64,000 bases of DNA from Nitrospirota bacterium (GCA_021829515.1 JAKBPM010000001.1:92665-156664), one strand, 5' to 3'; shown: positions 36,598 through 46,022, counted from the first letter of the stretch. Numbers and translations: made by a program. Notes: generated from the letters alone by a model not told the origin.

Positions 36598-37761
36598 ATG
36601 AATAAGGACGTTATTATTATCGGAGCAGGGGCAGCAGGAATGATGTGCGCGATTTCCGCAGGAGAAAGAGGACGCCGGGTGCTCCTAGTGGACCATTCCA
36701 GAACACTGGCTGGAAAGATACGCATTTCCGGAGGTGGAAGGTGCAATTTTACCAATCAAAATGTTGGAGCGGAAAACTATATTTCGGCAAATCCGCATTT
36801 TTGCCGCTCTGCACTGTCAAGGTTTACACCACAAGATATTATCGGATACCTCCGAAAACATAATATTGACTGGCAAGAAAAAAAACTTGGCCAGCTCTTC
36901 TTAAAAAATACATCCAGAGATATCATCGATATGCTGAGGCAGGAATGTCTTGAAACGGGTGCTGAGTTTCTGACCGGCAAAGAAGTTGTCGAGGTCCATC
37001 ATGAAGCAGGCAAAAAAGATCGAGAATTTACGGTCCTGATCGAAAACCAAGCGATCTCCGCGCCATCTCTCGTGATTGCAACCGGAGGGTTGTCCGTTCC
37101 TGAAACGGGATCAAGCCCTTTCGGCTACAAGCTTGCAAAACAATTTGGATTACAAGTCACGGAACTTAAACCCGGCCTGGTCCCAATAACAACACAATCA
37201 GGATTTCCGGACCTTGCGGGGATATCCATACACACCATTGCCACCTGCAACAAGATGAGCTTCAGAGAAGATCTCCTTTTCACTCATAAGGGACTCAGCG
37301 GCCCTGCCATTCTCCAGATTTCATCTTATTGGAATTCTGGTGACCCGATTGAACTGGATCTTTTACCGGGTCTTGAGGATGTATTATTGGCCGATTACCC
37401 AGGAAAAAAATTGATTTCGACAGCACTTGCCCAATATCTTCCAAAAAAATTTGCACAATACTATTGCCGCAATTGGCTGGAAGACAAACCCATTGGTCAC
37501 TATTCACTTAACCAACTCAAAATGATCGAGAAGAACCTCCACAGATTTTCCATAATCCCCACCGGGACCGAAGGATTCAGAAAAGCAGAAGTCACTGTTG
37601 GCGGCGTTTCGACCCATGAGCTTTCATCAAAAAGTATGGAGTCGAAGAGAGTTCCAGGTCTTTTCTTTATCGGAGAAGTTGTCGACGTTACAGGATGGCT
37701 AGGAGGATATAACTTTCAGTGGGCATGGTCTTCAGGCTATGTGGCCGGAAGTTTTGCATGA
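36598..37761 (+). CDS. BaiN/HI0933-type FAD-dependent oxidoreductase
   Basis: A flavoprotein of the HI0933/YhiN/BaiN family. Seen: the FAD motif VIIIGAGAAGMMCAIS, the family motif SGGGRCNFTN, TGGLSVPETGSSPFGY, THKGLSGPAIL, and the C-terminal GEVVDVTGWLGGYNFQWAW. The reaction of most members is unknown; BaiN itself reduces bile acid double bonds. The frame opens with TTG at 36577, but the ATG at 36598 begins directly at the conserved NKDVIIIGAG and is preferred; neither has a clear ribosome site. Its 3' end overlaps the convergent phosphoesterase gene by 25 bases. Confidence 0.88.
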   Translation: MNKDVIIIGAGAAGMMCAISAGERGRRVLLVDHSRTLAGKIRISGGGRCNFTNQNVGAENYISANPHFCRSALSRFTPQDIIGYLRKHNIDWQEKKLGQLFLKNTSRDIIDMLRQECLETGAEFLTGKEVVEVHHEAGKKDREFTVLIENQAISAPSLVIATGGLSVPETGSSPFGYKLAKQFGLQVTELKPGLVPITTQSGFPDLAGISIHTIATCNKMSFREDLLFTHKGLSGPAILQISSYWNSGDPIELDLLPGLEDVLLADYPGKKLISTALAQYLPKKFAQYYCRNWLEDKPIGHYSLNQLKMIEKNLHRFSIIPTGTEGFRKAEVTVGGVSTHELSSKSMESKRVPGLFFIGEVVDVTGWLGGYNFQWAWSSGYVAGSFA

Positions 37762-38930
37762 ACTTTTTCTTCATTCTGAATAAGCTTATTGACGAGTGTC
37801 AGGACAACAACTTCAGGTCTGATCCCAAGTCGAACAGGAACACCAAAATACCCGACGCCGCCATGGATGAAAAGCTGTTGCAGTCGCCCATTCGAGGTAC
37901 GCTTGAAAAGTCCTATATCCAGACGATGAAACAGTCTTGCCAAATTCCACCCGCTGCGAAACATTCCGATCTGGCCACCATGGGTATGACCGGACAGTGT
38001 CAGGTCAGCATGGTAAGGGGAAAGAGTCTTCCAGACATCCGGTTGATGTGCCATCACAATGACAAGGCTTTCATTGCTTTCTGGTATTCTGGAAAAAGCG
38101 AGCGCCGGATTGGGCCCCCCTTCTGGAGAGACTTCTTTTCCGGCTGGGTCGGACAACCCTACAACCCAAAGATCTGCACCCTTTATAGATACAGCCCTGC
38201 TATCATTTTCAAGAAGATCAAACCCCCCATCCAAAAAAGCTGAATAAACGTCCTTGCCACCGATCCATTGTTCATGATTTCCCATAACAAGGAATCGCCC
38301 GTAGCGCCCCTGGACATCTCCAAATATTCTTGAAAATCGTGGGACTTCTTCAATGGAGTGATCGATCATGTCCCCAGTAAATACCAAAAGGTCTGGTGCC
38401 AGGGACAGAACTGTCTCCCGAAGTCTTAAGAGGTCCCGTTCAAACAGAAACCCACCCACATGGACATCAGACAGTTGAACAACTCTAAGCCCATTCAAGC
38501 CATCAGACATATGAGGAATCTCAATTGTTATGTTTCTGACAAAGGGACCCTTCAGACGGTAAAAAAACGACACCAGAAAAACGACCATGAGACCTGAAAA
38601 AACGACTGGCCATGTCTGCTTGAGATTAAGACAGGATAGACATCCTACGGGATTCGAAAACATCAGCTGAAGCAAAAATCCCAACGCGATTTGGCCAGAA
38701 ATAACAACGGAAAAAAAGAACTGCCCAAAAAAAACGGGAAACAGGCGAAATGGTCTTTTCAGCCCCAGACGGAAAGAAAGATTCAGCCAGAAAACCATAG
38801 CTGCAGAGGTTAACCAATAAAAATAAACAACAAGCGGATTGAAACCAAGAGACAAAAAGAACCGACCGACTACCCACTGGCAAAAAACATAGAGAAACAT
38901 CAAGATGAAAAAGAAAAACCTAAATCTCAT
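37737..38930 (-). CDS. YkuE-like membrane-anchored metallophosphoesterase
   Basis: A 397-residue protein. Roughly four N-terminal transmembrane helices (~5-125) are followed by a calcineurin-like phosphoesterase domain with metal-site motifs VVQLSDVHVGG, VFTGDMID, VMGNHEQW, VMAHQPD and LSGHTHGGQIG. Related proteins (YkuE, YaeI) act on phospholipids or phosphodiesters at the membrane; the substrate here is unknown. It is read toward the BaiN-like gene with a 25-base tail-to-tail overlap. Confidence 0.87.
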   Translation of the reverse strand: MRFRFFFFILMFLYVFCQWVVGRFFLSLGFNPLVVYFYWLTSAAMVFWLNLSFRLGLKRPFRLFPVFFGQFFFSVVISGQIALGFLLQLMFSNPVGCLSCLNLKQTWPVVFSGLMVVFLVSFFYRLKGPFVRNITIEIPHMSDGLNGLRVVQLSDVHVGGFLFERDLLRLRETVLSLAPDLLVFTGDMIDHSIEEVPRFSRIFGDVQGRYGRFLVMGNHEQWIGGKDVYSAFLDGGFDLLENDSRAVSIKGADLWVVGLSDPAGKEVSPEGGPNPALAFSRIPESNESLVIVMAHQPDVWKTLSPYHADLTLSGHTHGGQIGMFRSGWNLARLFHRLDIGLFKRTSNGRLQQLFIHGGVGYFGVPVRLGIRPEVVVLTLVNKLIQNEEKVHAKLPAT

Positions 38931-38978
38931 CGCGAACCAGCTTGTTCATCATCATGCGGAAAAATGAGAGTCTCTCCA

Positions 38979-39968
38979 TCAAAAAACATGGACTTCTACT
39001 GTAAAATAGCGGTGTGGATGATCTTTCATGTCCTTCAGCAAATCATTGACCCGATCGAGCGTCGCATTAAATTTTGCCGTCATTTGCTCATTATTTAAAA
39101 GCTCTCCCGCCACCCCTTTTCCATTTGCCAGATTTCTCAGCAGAGTATTCAGGGAAGCTAAACTTTGAGCGAGTGATTTCGCCATATCCGGGTCATGCGA
39201 CAACTCTCCGAAAGTTCCCTTCGGATCGTTCGCCGCCTGTAACAATTGGTCAAGATGATCAATGCTTCTTGAAAGTCTTCGGGCCATTTCGGGAGAATTC
39301 ATCAACTGGGGAATCGTACCGCTTCCAGTTCTCATCGTCTGGGTAATGGCATTGAGATTTTTTGCAGACGCATCAAGATCCTGATACAGGGACTTGCTTG
39401 TGACAAGAGAGCCGATCGTCCCTTCTCCAGAGTTCAAGCCACCGATGAGTCTGTTCAACTCAAAAGAAAGCGCATTCAGGCTTTTCACCAGATGATTCCC
39501 TTTTCCGAGAACGGACTCAAGGGTCTGGGTTCCGGAACCCATGATAGGAATCGCAGGATTTAAAGGGCCTTTGCTCAGATCTCCGGGAATAAGCTCCACA
39601 AACTTGATTCCCATTAGTCCCTGTGTCTCGATTCTTGCAGTGGCCTCTTCCGAAAGGTCAGGAAGACGTGTTGCGTCCAGACGGAGTCCGACCTGCACAA
39701 ATCGCTCTCCCTTGATCTGGACAAGATGGATCTCCTTCACAAATCCACTAGTGATACCGGCAAGACGAACAGGTGCACCGACCGTCAACCCCCTTACATC
39801 CTTGAAAAGTACGGTCAGGTGGACCTGTTTTGAAAATATCTCATGGACCTTTCCATAGGTCACAATGGCGAGGATGCCCAAAAGAAAGCTCACCCCGACG
39901 ATGATTCCCACACGCATTTCCGAAAATTTCACATTGACGCTTCTTTTCATGGCCATAAATCGACCCAT
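38979..39968 (-). CDS. mlaD: MCE-family phospholipid-transport substrate-binding protein (MlaD-like)
   Basis: A 329-residue protein anchored by one N-terminal helix (~18-40). It has an MCE domain (~45-125, with LFKDVRGLTVGAPVRLAGI and GLMGIKFVELIPG) and a long C-terminal helical region (~150-320) rich in amphipathic repeats. It is the periplasmic lipid-binding ring of an Mla-type ABC system that moves lipids between the membranes. It follows mlaE and mlaF on the same strand. The long helical tail is typical of MlaD from non-enterobacterial species. The first ATG is at 39968; ATGs a few codons later are possible. Confidence 0.9.
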   Translation of the reverse strand: MGRFMAMKRSVNVKFSEMRVGIIVGVSFLLGILAIVTYGKVHEIFSKQVHLTVLFKDVRGLTVGAPVRLAGITSGFVKEIHLVQIKGERFVQVGLRLDATRLPDLSEEATARIETQGLMGIKFVELIPGDLSKGPLNPAIPIMGSGTQTLESVLGKGNHLVKSLNALSFELNRLIGGLNSGEGTIGSLVTSKSLYQDLDASAKNLNAITQTMRTGSGTIPQLMNSPEMARRLSRSIDHLDQLLQAANDPKGTFGELSHDPDMAKSLAQSLASLNTLLRNLANGKGVAGELLNNEQMTAKFNATLDRVNDLLKDMKDHPHRYFTVEVHVF

Positions 39969-40008
39969 CCCCCCGAAACTCTGCCATCAGAGCAAACAAA
40001 CCGATGCT

Positions 40009-40731
40009 TCATACCGCCAGAAATGTCCTGACAAATGGGTCAGAACTTTCTGAAATGACATTCCGGTCACCTGTGACCACAAGTGATCCGTCCTTTACAA
40101 ATGTAAAGAAGTCCCCCACGCGAAAGGCATCCTGCAAATCATGTGTCACAACGAGGCTCGATGCGGCAAACTCCTTTTGGACTTGCCTGATCAGGTCACA
40201 AATGGACTTTGAGGTAAAAGGATCCAGCCCGGTGGTGGGTTCATCATATAACATGACCATCGGATCTTGGGGAGCCATTGCCCTTGCAATCGCAACTCGC
40301 CGCTTCATCCCCCCGGATAGCTCCCCAGGATATAAGTTGATCGTTTCGATAAGCCCAACAAAGCTGAGAAGAAGTCGAACTCGCTCCTCTATTTCAGCAT
40401 CGGTCATGTCGGTGTGCTCCCATAGCCAGAAACCGACATTCTCTCCAACCGTCAACGAATCAAAAAGTGCCCCTTCCTGAAAAACCATCCCAATTCGCTG
40501 GCGGTAAGACAGGAGTTCATTTTGGCTGAGGCTGTCAACGACCGCACCATTCACCACAATCCTTCCAGTCATGCAGTGAAGAAGCCCTAAAACTCCCTTT
40601 AGAAGAGTGGACTTTCCCGAACCGCTTCCTCCCAATATCACGAGCGTTTTCCCATCGGGGATTTCGATATTGATATCCCTGACAATGACCTTTTCACCAT
40701 ACCCAAGGGAAACGTTTTCGAACTGGATCAC
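40009..40731 (-). CDS. mlaF: Mla-type ABC transporter ATP-binding protein
   Basis: ATPase of the lipid transporter, 240 residues. Walker A GGSGSGKSTL, Q-loop VFQEGALFDSL, signature LSGGMKRRVAIARA, Walker B VMLYDEPTTGLD and the His switch VVTHDL are all intact. The frame is open further upstream, but it starts properly with GTG at 40731, in a GTGA overlap with the mlaE stop. That gives the standard N-terminus IQFENVSLGYG. Confidence 0.95.
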   Translation of the reverse strand: MIQFENVSLGYGEKVIVRDINIEIPDGKTLVILGGSGSGKSTLLKGVLGLLHCMTGRIVVNGAVVDSLSQNELLSYRQRIGMVFQEGALFDSLTVGENVGFWLWEHTDMTDAEIEERVRLLLSFVGLIETINLYPGELSGGMKRRVAIARAMAPQDPMVMLYDEPTTGLDPFTSKSICDLIRQVQKEFAASSLVVTHDLQDAFRVGDFFTFVKDGSLVVTGDRNVISESSDPFVRTFLAV

Positions 40732-41486
40732 CCTTCGTTTCCCCAAAGATTGAGAAGAAGCTTGCTGATCAGAAAATTCGCAACCAGTATCCAGACCGCA
40801 GCTGCAACGACAGCTCGGGTGGTTGTCCGACCAACCATCGCGGCACCTCCTCCGGCTTTCATTCCATAGAAGCACCCGACAGATGTGAGGATAAATCCAA
40901 AAAAAATCGGTTTAACCGCTCCATTCACCAAGTTTGGAAGTGTCAATGCTTCCCTTACCCCAGACCAATAAAGCGGAGCGGGAATATGTGCAGCCAAAAA
41001 AGCGATCACAAGACCGCCAAAAATCCCCAGAAAATCCCCTATGACAGACAGGATTGGCATCATCACAATCCCTGAAAGGATCCTGGGAGCCACGATTTGA
41101 TCAATCGGATCAACACCCATTACGGACAAAGCCTCTATCTGGCTTGTGGCCTGCATCATCCCGACTTCGGAAGCAATGCCGCTTGTCACTCTGGCGGACA
41201 TCACAAGAGATGCCATCACCGGCCCCATATCCCGGACGATCGACGTTGTCACCACTTTACCTAAAAGTGCTTTGGCACCATAGGGAGCCATAACAACCTC
41301 AAACTGCAATGCCATGTCGAGTCCTGCAAAAAGACTTGCCAAAAAAACAATTGGCACCGATCCGACCCCGATACGATCCATCTGGATCAGAACTTCCCTG
41401 CTTCTGAAGTTTATCAGGGAATATCTCGCCGCATGATAGACCATCAGGCTAAAGGACTGGACGGATTCAATAAGGTCGACAAGCAT
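40728..41486 (-). CDS. mlaE: Mla-type ABC transporter permease
   Basis: A 252-residue inner-membrane permease of the MlaE family with five to six hydrophobic segments. Family features: an amphipathic N-terminal helix, the segment ALLGKVVTTSIVRDMGPVMA with the conserved RE/RD-x-GP pattern, then ASEVGMMQATSQIEALSVMG and GGGAAMVGRTTTRAVV at the end. It forms the core of the lipid transporter with MlaF and MlaD. It starts 24 bases after the endonuclease IV stop. Confidence 0.93.
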   Translation of the reverse strand: MLVDLIESVQSFSLMVYHAARYSLINFRSREVLIQMDRIGVGSVPIVFLASLFAGLDMALQFEVVMAPYGAKALLGKVVTTSIVRDMGPVMASLVMSARVTSGIASEVGMMQATSQIEALSVMGVDPIDQIVAPRILSGIVMMPILSVIGDFLGIFGGLVIAFLAAHIPAPLYWSGVREALTLPNLVNGAVKPIFFGFILTSVGCFYGMKAGGGAAMVGRTTTRAVVAAAVWILVANFLISKLLLNLWGNEG

Positions 41487-41510
41487 TTCAGTGATTCCGG
41501 AGCATATCTG

Positions 41511-42437
41511 TCATTTTGGAGCGAACTCCCTCAACTGATCAATAAGGTTGCCCAAAACAGGATCATTTTTTTCGGGCGGATTTTCCATTTCAGCAAGTCT
41601 CCTGATCACCGCAAGATTTAATATATCCTCCGGAGTCCCCTCTTTTTTGGGAGTTTCAAGAACCATTGGAGTATCAAAAAACCGCTGATCATGAAGGAGT
41701 CGCCAAAAAAACCACGGACCGATATGACCGATACCAATATGTGTATGCCGATCTTTTGCGGAACCCAGAGCAGCATAAGCATCATTCAAATGAAAAGCAT
41801 CCACCTTCCTCTTGGGGGCAGCATCAAGGAATCGGGAGATCGTTTCCAAATATCCTGATTCGTTTCTGATCTCGTACCCACTTGCAAGAAGATGACATGA
41901 GTCAAGGCAGACTCCCATTTTCTCTGGTTGCCCCACCAGCTCCATAATACGAGCAATCTCTTCAGGAGATCTACCAAGGGTATGACCAGCTCCTGCCGTA
42001 TTTTCTATAAGCAGTTTTGTCTTTCCGGATGACTTCTTCTCAACAACGGATGAGATCATCTCTGAAGCGCGTTCAAGTGCTTCTCCTATTGGCGCACCCC
42101 CACTAGATCCCGGATGAAGGACCAAGCCCAATGCACCTAGCCTGTTGGCAAGCTCCCATTCGAGATTCAGCGTGATTGATGATTTTAGGATAAGGTCCGG
42201 GCGAGGGGTAGCCACGTTGATCAAATAGCTGGCATGAATCAGGAAAGGAGCGCCAGAGAGCTCCGAAAGACATCTGCTGCGAAATTCTTCAACCTCTTGA
42301 TCTGTGAATTCAGGGAAATCCCATGTTCTCGAAGAGTGAGTAAAAATCTGGAAAGAGGAACAGTCGATACGGGAAGCCCTGGAAACAGATTCCGATATTC
42401 CACCGGCAATGGAAACATGAACGCCCGCCATTACCAT
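41511..42437 (-). CDS. nfo: Endonuclease IV (apurinic/apyrimidinic endonuclease)
   Basis: TIM-barrel AP endonuclease with a three-zinc site. Ligand motifs are visible along the barrel: HVSIAGG, IHASYLIN, LVLHPGS, LLIENTAGAG, CLDSCHLLASGYE, FHLNDA, DRHTHIGIGHIG and LETPKK. The frame opens with GTG at 42446, but the ATG at 42437 has GAGG eight bases upstream and is preferred, giving 308 residues. It lies upstream of the mla genes, close enough to be co-transcribed. Confidence 0.94.
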   Translation of the reverse strand: MVMAGVHVSIAGGISESVSRASRIDCSSFQIFTHSSRTWDFPEFTDQEVEEFRSRCLSELSGAPFLIHASYLINVATPRPDLILKSSITLNLEWELANRLGALGLVLHPGSSGGAPIGEALERASEMISSVVEKKSSGKTKLLIENTAGAGHTLGRSPEEIARIMELVGQPEKMGVCLDSCHLLASGYEIRNESGYLETISRFLDAAPKRKVDAFHLNDAYAALGSAKDRHTHIGIGHIGPWFFWRLLHDQRFFDTPMVLETPKKEGTPEDILNLAVIRRLAEMENPPEKNDPVLGNLIDQLREFAPK

Positions 42438-42511
42438 GGAGATCACCTCATGATTAAAACCTATCGATAGGACACATTCCTGAGAGCAAGACTTGGGAAA
42501 GTGCCCAAGCC

Positions 42512-42541
42512 AAAAAAAGGGAGGGAGCCCCCCCTCCCTCT
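42512..42541 (-). terminator. Intrinsic terminator of the Spy-like gene
   Basis: Read on the minus strand, a G/A-rich arm (AGGGAGG) pairs with CTCCCTCCC across a short G-rich loop and is followed by T7. It lies about 45 bases after the stop of the Spy-like gene and before nfo. Confidence 0.85.
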
Positions 42542-42582
42542 CATGATTTCAAAAAAAGAACGCTCAGATAGCTCACAAAATT

Positions 42583-43056
42583 CTAGTGCTTCACAGGAGG
42601 CGGTGAAATGGGATGATCATTCCCCCCCATCATCATCTGTTGCAATAGTTTTTTAACTTTCGCAAACTGCTGGTCGGTCAAAACCTTGTGGGCATCTGAC
42701 AACATTTCAATCCGGGCTGTCATAATGTTTTTCTTATGTTGCAAAACCCTGTCAATATCCTTTTTCAGTACACTGACATTGACATCTTTTTGCATGAGAA
42801 GCTGCATGCCTTCCATATGGATGAGGTGAATCCGGTTTTTCTCCACTTCTTTCAGTTTTTGGAACTTCATACTGATCGCCTGCAATTTTGAAACCTGATC
42901 AGCTGTTAAGCCCAGATTCTCCTGATTCATCAAGTAGAAACCGATTGGACCATCCTGCATCGGACTGGCAGTTGCAACGAGTGGCTGAAAAAACAAGAGT
43001 GAAAAGGCAGACAACAACAAGAATACAACAGATACCTGAACCGACCGATTTCTCAT
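42583..43056 (-). CDS. Spy/CpxP-like periplasmic protein
   Basis: A ~157-residue exported helical protein. A signal peptide covers about residues 1-32 (VSVVFLLLSAFSLLFF, cleavage near TASP). The mature part is amphipathic helix rich in Met, Gln and Lys, with two LTxxQ motifs (LTADQVSKLQ and LTDQQFAKVKKL), the hallmark of Spy/CpxP chaperones and metal-stress proteins. It ends in a His/Pro tail. The frame extends to 43080; the ATG at 43056 with GGAGAG upstream is preferred. A terminator follows, so it is the last gene of its transcript. Confidence 0.78.
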   Translation of the reverse strand: MRNRSVQVSVVFLLLSAFSLLFFQPLVATASPMQDGPIGFYLMNQENLGLTADQVSKLQAISMKFQKLKEVEKNRIHLIHMEGMQLLMQKDVNVSVLKKDIDRVLQHKKNIMTARIEMLSDAHKVLTDQQFAKVKKLLQQMMMGGNDHPISPPPVKH

Positions 43057-43178
43057 CGAAAAGAACTCTCCACCTCTCATCGACTATCTCAAAAAGCTTC
43101 ATTTGAAGTCCTTCTGGGATGGCCACTTTATCATGACATGAGGCTATCACAGACCTTGGGGCTTGTCGAGATTGCAGG

Positions 43179-43587
43179 ATGACTGACAGACATCATCTGC
43201 CCGAGGAAATAAGGGCTAGGAGAAGATACTTGCCCCACAACTTCCCATGCTCCGAAGAAAGAAATCCGGATGACCGTTCAATCCCCTCGCTCAGGCTTCA
43301 AACAGACGAATGGGAGTTGATGGCCACTCAAATGACACCAGAAATCGGTAGGCTGCTTTGGACACCGGGAAAAAGAGGGGGATAAGATCACTCCATGGAT
43401 CGGAAAAAAGATTAACACATCAGGGAAATATCCGAGAGACTCCCTATTGGCACAATCGTTTGAATCACTGCAGGAATTCTTGAAAAGAAGATTTCAAAAC
43501 CGACAGATCGTTTCCCGGGAAAAATCATGGCAACCTGATCTGATTTTCAGCACAAGAAACGCTATTTGGAAGGAAGTGAGACAATAA
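43179..43587 (+). pseudogene. Frameshifted plus-strand gene of unknown function
   Basis: A 68-codon frame from ATG 43179 stops at 43385. The +1 frame is open across the same point and continues for 68 codons to TAA at 43587. The two join in a stretch with A5 (43370-43374) and G5 (43377-43381); removing one G would give a single ~136-residue reading frame. The first part is Arg/Pro-rich, the second Lys/Arg/Gln-rich; no family is recognised. It lies alone on the plus strand between two minus-strand genes and overlaps the end of phoR by 26 bases. It could be a decayed gene, a sequencing error or chance. Confidence 0.4.
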
Positions 43588-44893
43588 ACATCGATCCTTC
43601 TCCGGGATGACTTTTCACACGGATCTCCCCGCGCAAAAGCTCAAGGACATGTTTGACAATGGAAAGTCCCAATCCAGTCCCTCCCAATTCCCGCGACCTC
43701 GCCCGATCCACCCGGTAGAACCTTTCGAAAATCCGACTCAAATCTTCCTTGGGAATCCCTATCCCGGAATCGCTTACGGCAATTTCGATCCGTCCCGAAA
43801 GAAGCTGTCCGGAGATACGGACCGTTCCCCCCGCAGGAGTATACTTCAAGGCATTATCAAGCAAATTGGAGAGGACAAGATTCATCTTGCCTTCATCTGT
43901 TTCATACATGAGTGAGGGAGGGTCAATCTCCACTTCAAGAAAGATATTTTTTTCTTTCGCCACCGAGCGAACTGCTTCCAGAATACGATCTACTTGGGTA
44001 GCCAGTTCCACTGGCTTCATTATCAAACTGGCTTTACCGGATTCAAGCGTGGCCAAATGGAGCAGATCGGTCACGATCGAGTTCAGACGGTGAGACTGAT
44101 TCACAATGATTTCAAGGAAGCTTCTTGCTGTTTTGGGATCATCAATCGCACCATCCATCAATGCTTCAGCAAAACCAGAGATAGAGGTCAACGGTGTTCG
44201 GATTTCATGTGAGACGTTCGCCACAAAATCCTTCCGGACCCTTTCAAGCCTCCGCATCTCTGTCAGATCATAAAACAAAAAAATTCCATACCCTGACCTT
44301 GGAGCTCCATCTCCCGGTGTCCTAATCCCAAGAAGACTCCACGTCTTCGACAAACCGCCCGAATAAGTTACTTCCGTATGAACAGGATGATTCCCCGAGA
44401 GAACCTCTTCAATCAGATCGTCAATTCCAGCTTTTTTCGCCAGCAATCCAAGAGATTCGCCAACAATTTTCGTTTCATCAGGAAAAAAACGACAGAATGA
44501 CTTGTTATGAAGGAGAACATGACCTTTTGTGTCAGTGACTGCAACTCCTTCAACCATATGATCAAGAACAGCCTCTGATCGGGCAGCAAGCTCTTTGACT
44601 TCAGACTCTTTTAGAAGCTTTTCGGCATGGGATCGACTGACTTGGATATAAATCTCATCAAGAAGATCATCAAACCAGGTATTTTCCTGCATTTTTTGTG
44701 GCTTTTGAAACGCTGTCTTAATTTGGAAGCGAATTCTGCGGGAAATCAGGCTCAACAATAGGAATAAAAATAGCAATGAGGAGAGAATTAATATGGAGCG
44801 TTCGAACGTCTCATGAAGTCTCGAAAAGAACCAGCCTTCTGAAAAAGAGATCAGAAACAGGCTTATGACAACACCCCGGAAGGTCACTTTCAA
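43562..44893 (-). CDS. phoR: PhoR-type sensor histidine kinase
   Basis: Membrane sensor kinase, 443 residues. It has two N-terminal helices (~5-22 and 33-50) with almost no periplasmic loop, a PAS domain (~105-210) and a HisKA domain with VSHEIRTPLTSI (His at ~229). The HATPase domain has NLLDNALKYTP (N box), SDSGIGIP (G1) and GGTGLGLSIV (G2). The short loop suits PhoR-type regulation through a phosphate transporter/PhoU rather than direct ligand sensing. It overlaps the response regulator gene by four bases. Confidence 0.88.
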   Translation of the reverse strand: MKVTFRGVVISLFLISFSEGWFFSRLHETFERSILILSSLLFLFLLLSLISRRIRFQIKTAFQKPQKMQENTWFDDLLDEIYIQVSRSHAEKLLKESEVKELAARSEAVLDHMVEGVAVTDTKGHVLLHNKSFCRFFPDETKIVGESLGLLAKKAGIDDLIEEVLSGNHPVHTEVTYSGGLSKTWSLLGIRTPGDGAPRSGYGIFLFYDLTEMRRLERVRKDFVANVSHEIRTPLTSISGFAEALMDGAIDDPKTARSFLEIIVNQSHRLNSIVTDLLHLATLESGKASLIMKPVELATQVDRILEAVRSVAKEKNIFLEVEIDPPSLMYETDEGKMNLVLSNLLDNALKYTPAGGTVRISGQLLSGRIEIAVSDSGIGIPKEDLSRIFERFYRVDRARSRELGGTGLGLSIVKHVLELLRGEIRVKSHPGEGSMFIVSLPSK

Positions 44894-45594
44894 TCACTCC
44901 CGTCTGGATCATCCGAAAATTTATACCCGATTTGCTTTACAGTCTGGATCTTGTCCTGAAAGGGCCCCATCTTCTTTCTCAGCCTCCTGATGTGGACATC
45001 CACTGTCCTATCGGTCCCCTCATAGTCATCGCCCCAGACAAGATCCAGGAGAGTGGCCCGGTCAAGAACCCGACCAGCATTTTTCATCAATGTCTGCAAA
45101 AGGGAGAACTCCTTGGCTGTCAATGGCATTGTGACACCTTGGGCAATGGCTTCATGCCGGGACTCATTCACGGAGATACTTCCGATCCGAATGATATCAT
45201 CCGCCTTGACCTGAGGTTCCAGATGAACCCTCCTCAGGATCGCCCGTATTCTGGCAAGCAGCTCCTTGGGGTTAAAGGGCTTTACCAAATAGTCGTCCGC
45301 TCCAAGTTCGAGGCCAATAATCCGATCTGTTTCATCAGATTTTGCCGTCAGAATGATAACAGGGATCTGGTTTGTCTTGGTGTCTTTTTTCAGCATTCTG
45401 TTCAAGGAAAGCCCATCGATTCCCGGGAGCATCAGATCAAGAACAATCAGATCCGGCAACTGGGACTTTGCAAGCGCAAGACCATCTGTTCCATTTGATG
45501 CCTCAAGAACCTCATAATGTTCCTGGACAAGGTAATGTCGGGCCAATGTCCGAATATCCGCTTCATCCTCTATCAGTAGAATCCGTCGACTCAT
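44890..45594 (-). CDS. phoB: PhoB/OmpR-family response regulator
   Basis: Transcription factor with a receiver domain (acidic IEDEAD, phospho-Asp in IVLDLMLPGIDG at ~53, Lys in YLVKPFNPKEL) and a winged-helix DNA-binding domain (~135-232, ending GTDRTVDVHIRRLRKK and GYKF). The start at 45594 has GGAGG seven bases upstream and overlaps the stop of the JAMM protease gene. A TTG one codon earlier is less likely. Pairing with the following kinase suggests phosphate control, but the target genes are not visible here. Confidence 0.9.
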   Translation of the reverse strand: MSRRILLIEDEADIRTLARHYLVQEHYEVLEASNGTDGLALAKSQLPDLIVLDLMLPGIDGLSLNRMLKKDTKTNQIPVIILTAKSDETDRIIGLELGADDYLVKPFNPKELLARIRAILRRVHLEPQVKADDIIRIGSISVNESRHEAIAQGVTMPLTAKEFSLLQTLMKNAGRVLDRATLLDLVWGDDYEGTDRTVDVHIRRLRKKMGPFQDKIQTVKQIGYKFSDDPDGSD

Positions 45595-46022
45595 CAATCA
45601 TCCTCCTTCACAATGAGAGGAACTTCCGTTATTTTACCGTCCTTGATCTGAAACATTCTTAAACTGGGAGGTGTCGTTACGGGAGAAGTGATAAGGTAAA
45701 AAAGATCCGGATAATAGGCCAGGTTCACATCCACCACAGAGGGGTAAGCCTCGGAGATAGAATGAGAATGGTAGATTCCCCAAAGCGACAATCCATCGAG
45801 CCTAAGGGATTTCCCGACTGAAAACTGCTCTTTGGGATCCATCTGATATCTGACAGGAGAGTGAAGGGTGTTTGTCATGGGAATGACACGGACCGGGGTA
45901 CCTTTTTGGTCTGAGGCAATAAGACCACAACATTCCTCTGGGTGCACCGAACGGGCATGGGCAACAATGGACTGGTATAGTGCCATCGAAAAAAAAATAG
46001 GCTGGGGAGATTCATTCGCCAA
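45594..46022 (-). CDS. JAMM/M67-family metalloprotease (Mec/HcyD-like)
   Basis: A small JAB1/MPN metalloprotease, ~142 residues. The JAMM zinc motif is present as HSHSISEAYPSVVD (HxH...S..D), with the upstream catalytic Glu in HPEECCGLI. Bacterial members next to sulfur-carrier genes (Mec of Mycobacterium, HcyD of Wolinella, QbsD of Pseudomonas) either trim the carrier C-terminus to expose GG or release the amino acid made on it. TTG at 46022, with AAGG seven bases upstream, gives the expected N-terminus; ATG at 45986 is the alternative. It starts ~14 bases after the E1 gene. Confidence 0.85.
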   Translation of the reverse strand: MANESPQPIFFSMALYQSIVAHARSVHPEECCGLIASDQKGTPVRVIPMTNTLHSPVRYQMDPKEQFSVGKSLRLDGLSLWGIYHSHSISEAYPSVVDVNLAYYPDLFYLITSPVTTPPSLRMFQIKDGKITEVPLIVKEDD

